Part shown: positions 32,608 through 32,646 of the stretch, one piece after another | Numbering within the stretch: the stretch's first letter is position 1 | How the letters are laid out: every line of letters starts with the position of its first letter | Assembly (NCBI RefSeq): GCF_019599295.1 | Contig: NZ_JAIEWN010000051.1 | Span: 5,475 to 38,120, forward strand | Reading direction: 5' to 3' | DNA length: 32,646 nucleotides | Source: Oscillochloris sp. ZM17-4 | GTDB taxonomy: Bacteria; Chloroflexota; Chloroflexia; Chloroflexales; Chloroflexaceae | Position numbers and translations under genes: made by a program | The notes under the pieces: generated by a model | Told to the model about the DNA's origin: nothing | What the model saw: only the letters and a program-made list of their open reading frames with translations | Databases searched by the model: none

Positions 32608-32646
32608 TGTCAGTTCGCCGCCTCTCAGGCAGGGCTGTTGCAACGT

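Overview
The window is about 70% GC bacterial DNA. The gene content suggests a filamentous phototroph-like Chloroflexota (class Chloroflexia or a relative): an ISL3 remnant, a MoxR/DUF58/BatA operon with a zinc-ribbon gene in front, an RF3 gene, a SEDS protein, and start codons that sometimes lack a Shine-Dalgarno site. This placement is an inference from style and was not tested. No rRNA, tRNA or CRISPR array was seen.

Layout. 64-3142 (+): glmS and an MFS transporter. 3132-10257 (-): a DedA protein, serA, gmhA, an ECF sigma factor with its zinc anti-sigma factor (ATGA overlap), a TMEM175-like channel and prfC. 10258-12921 is a scarred accessory stretch: a decayed ISL3 transposase, a zinc-ribbon gene stump, a DUF4352-type lipoprotein-like gene broken by a 207-bp MITE, and a small AT-richer orphan ORF. 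13028-15986 (-): a SEDS peptidoglycan polymerase, threonine ammonia-lyase and a 69-aa protein. 16174-22839 (+): a NACHT-like NTPase with a degenerate P-loop, a 106-aa protein, the aldo/keto reductase yghZ, an SDR and an S9 peptidase. 22860-32539 (-): a beta-mannosidase, a ROK kinase, and the operon zinc ribbon / coiled-coil membrane protein / MoxR / DUF58 / BatA-VWA with a good sigma-70 promoter at 32578-32607.

The most unusual feature is in the gaps. Nine arrays of 7-bp tandem repeats from four sequence families (GCAATCT, TTGAATG, TTGAGTG, TTGGGGG) all fit one frame, TTGNRKR. Eight of the nine can be checked, and all eight lie between co-directional genes directly before a start codon or promoter. 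In all nine the CAA-containing strand faces the next gene. Five arrays are two-armed (TTG arm, loop, CAA arm) and can form hairpins; one is a perfect 32-bp stem. Most other co-directional gaps longer than about 45 bp hold a long perfect hairpin instead. Six of these have stems of 13-24 bp and a loop of exactly 3 nt, with no shared sequence. Together these look like an organised intra-operon spacer system, or the product of one palindrome-forming or heptamer-forming process.

Several genes have misleading upstream ORF extensions because the heptamers are open in many frames (for example they translate as FNIQHSTFNI). Start sites here were moved to the codon after the array.
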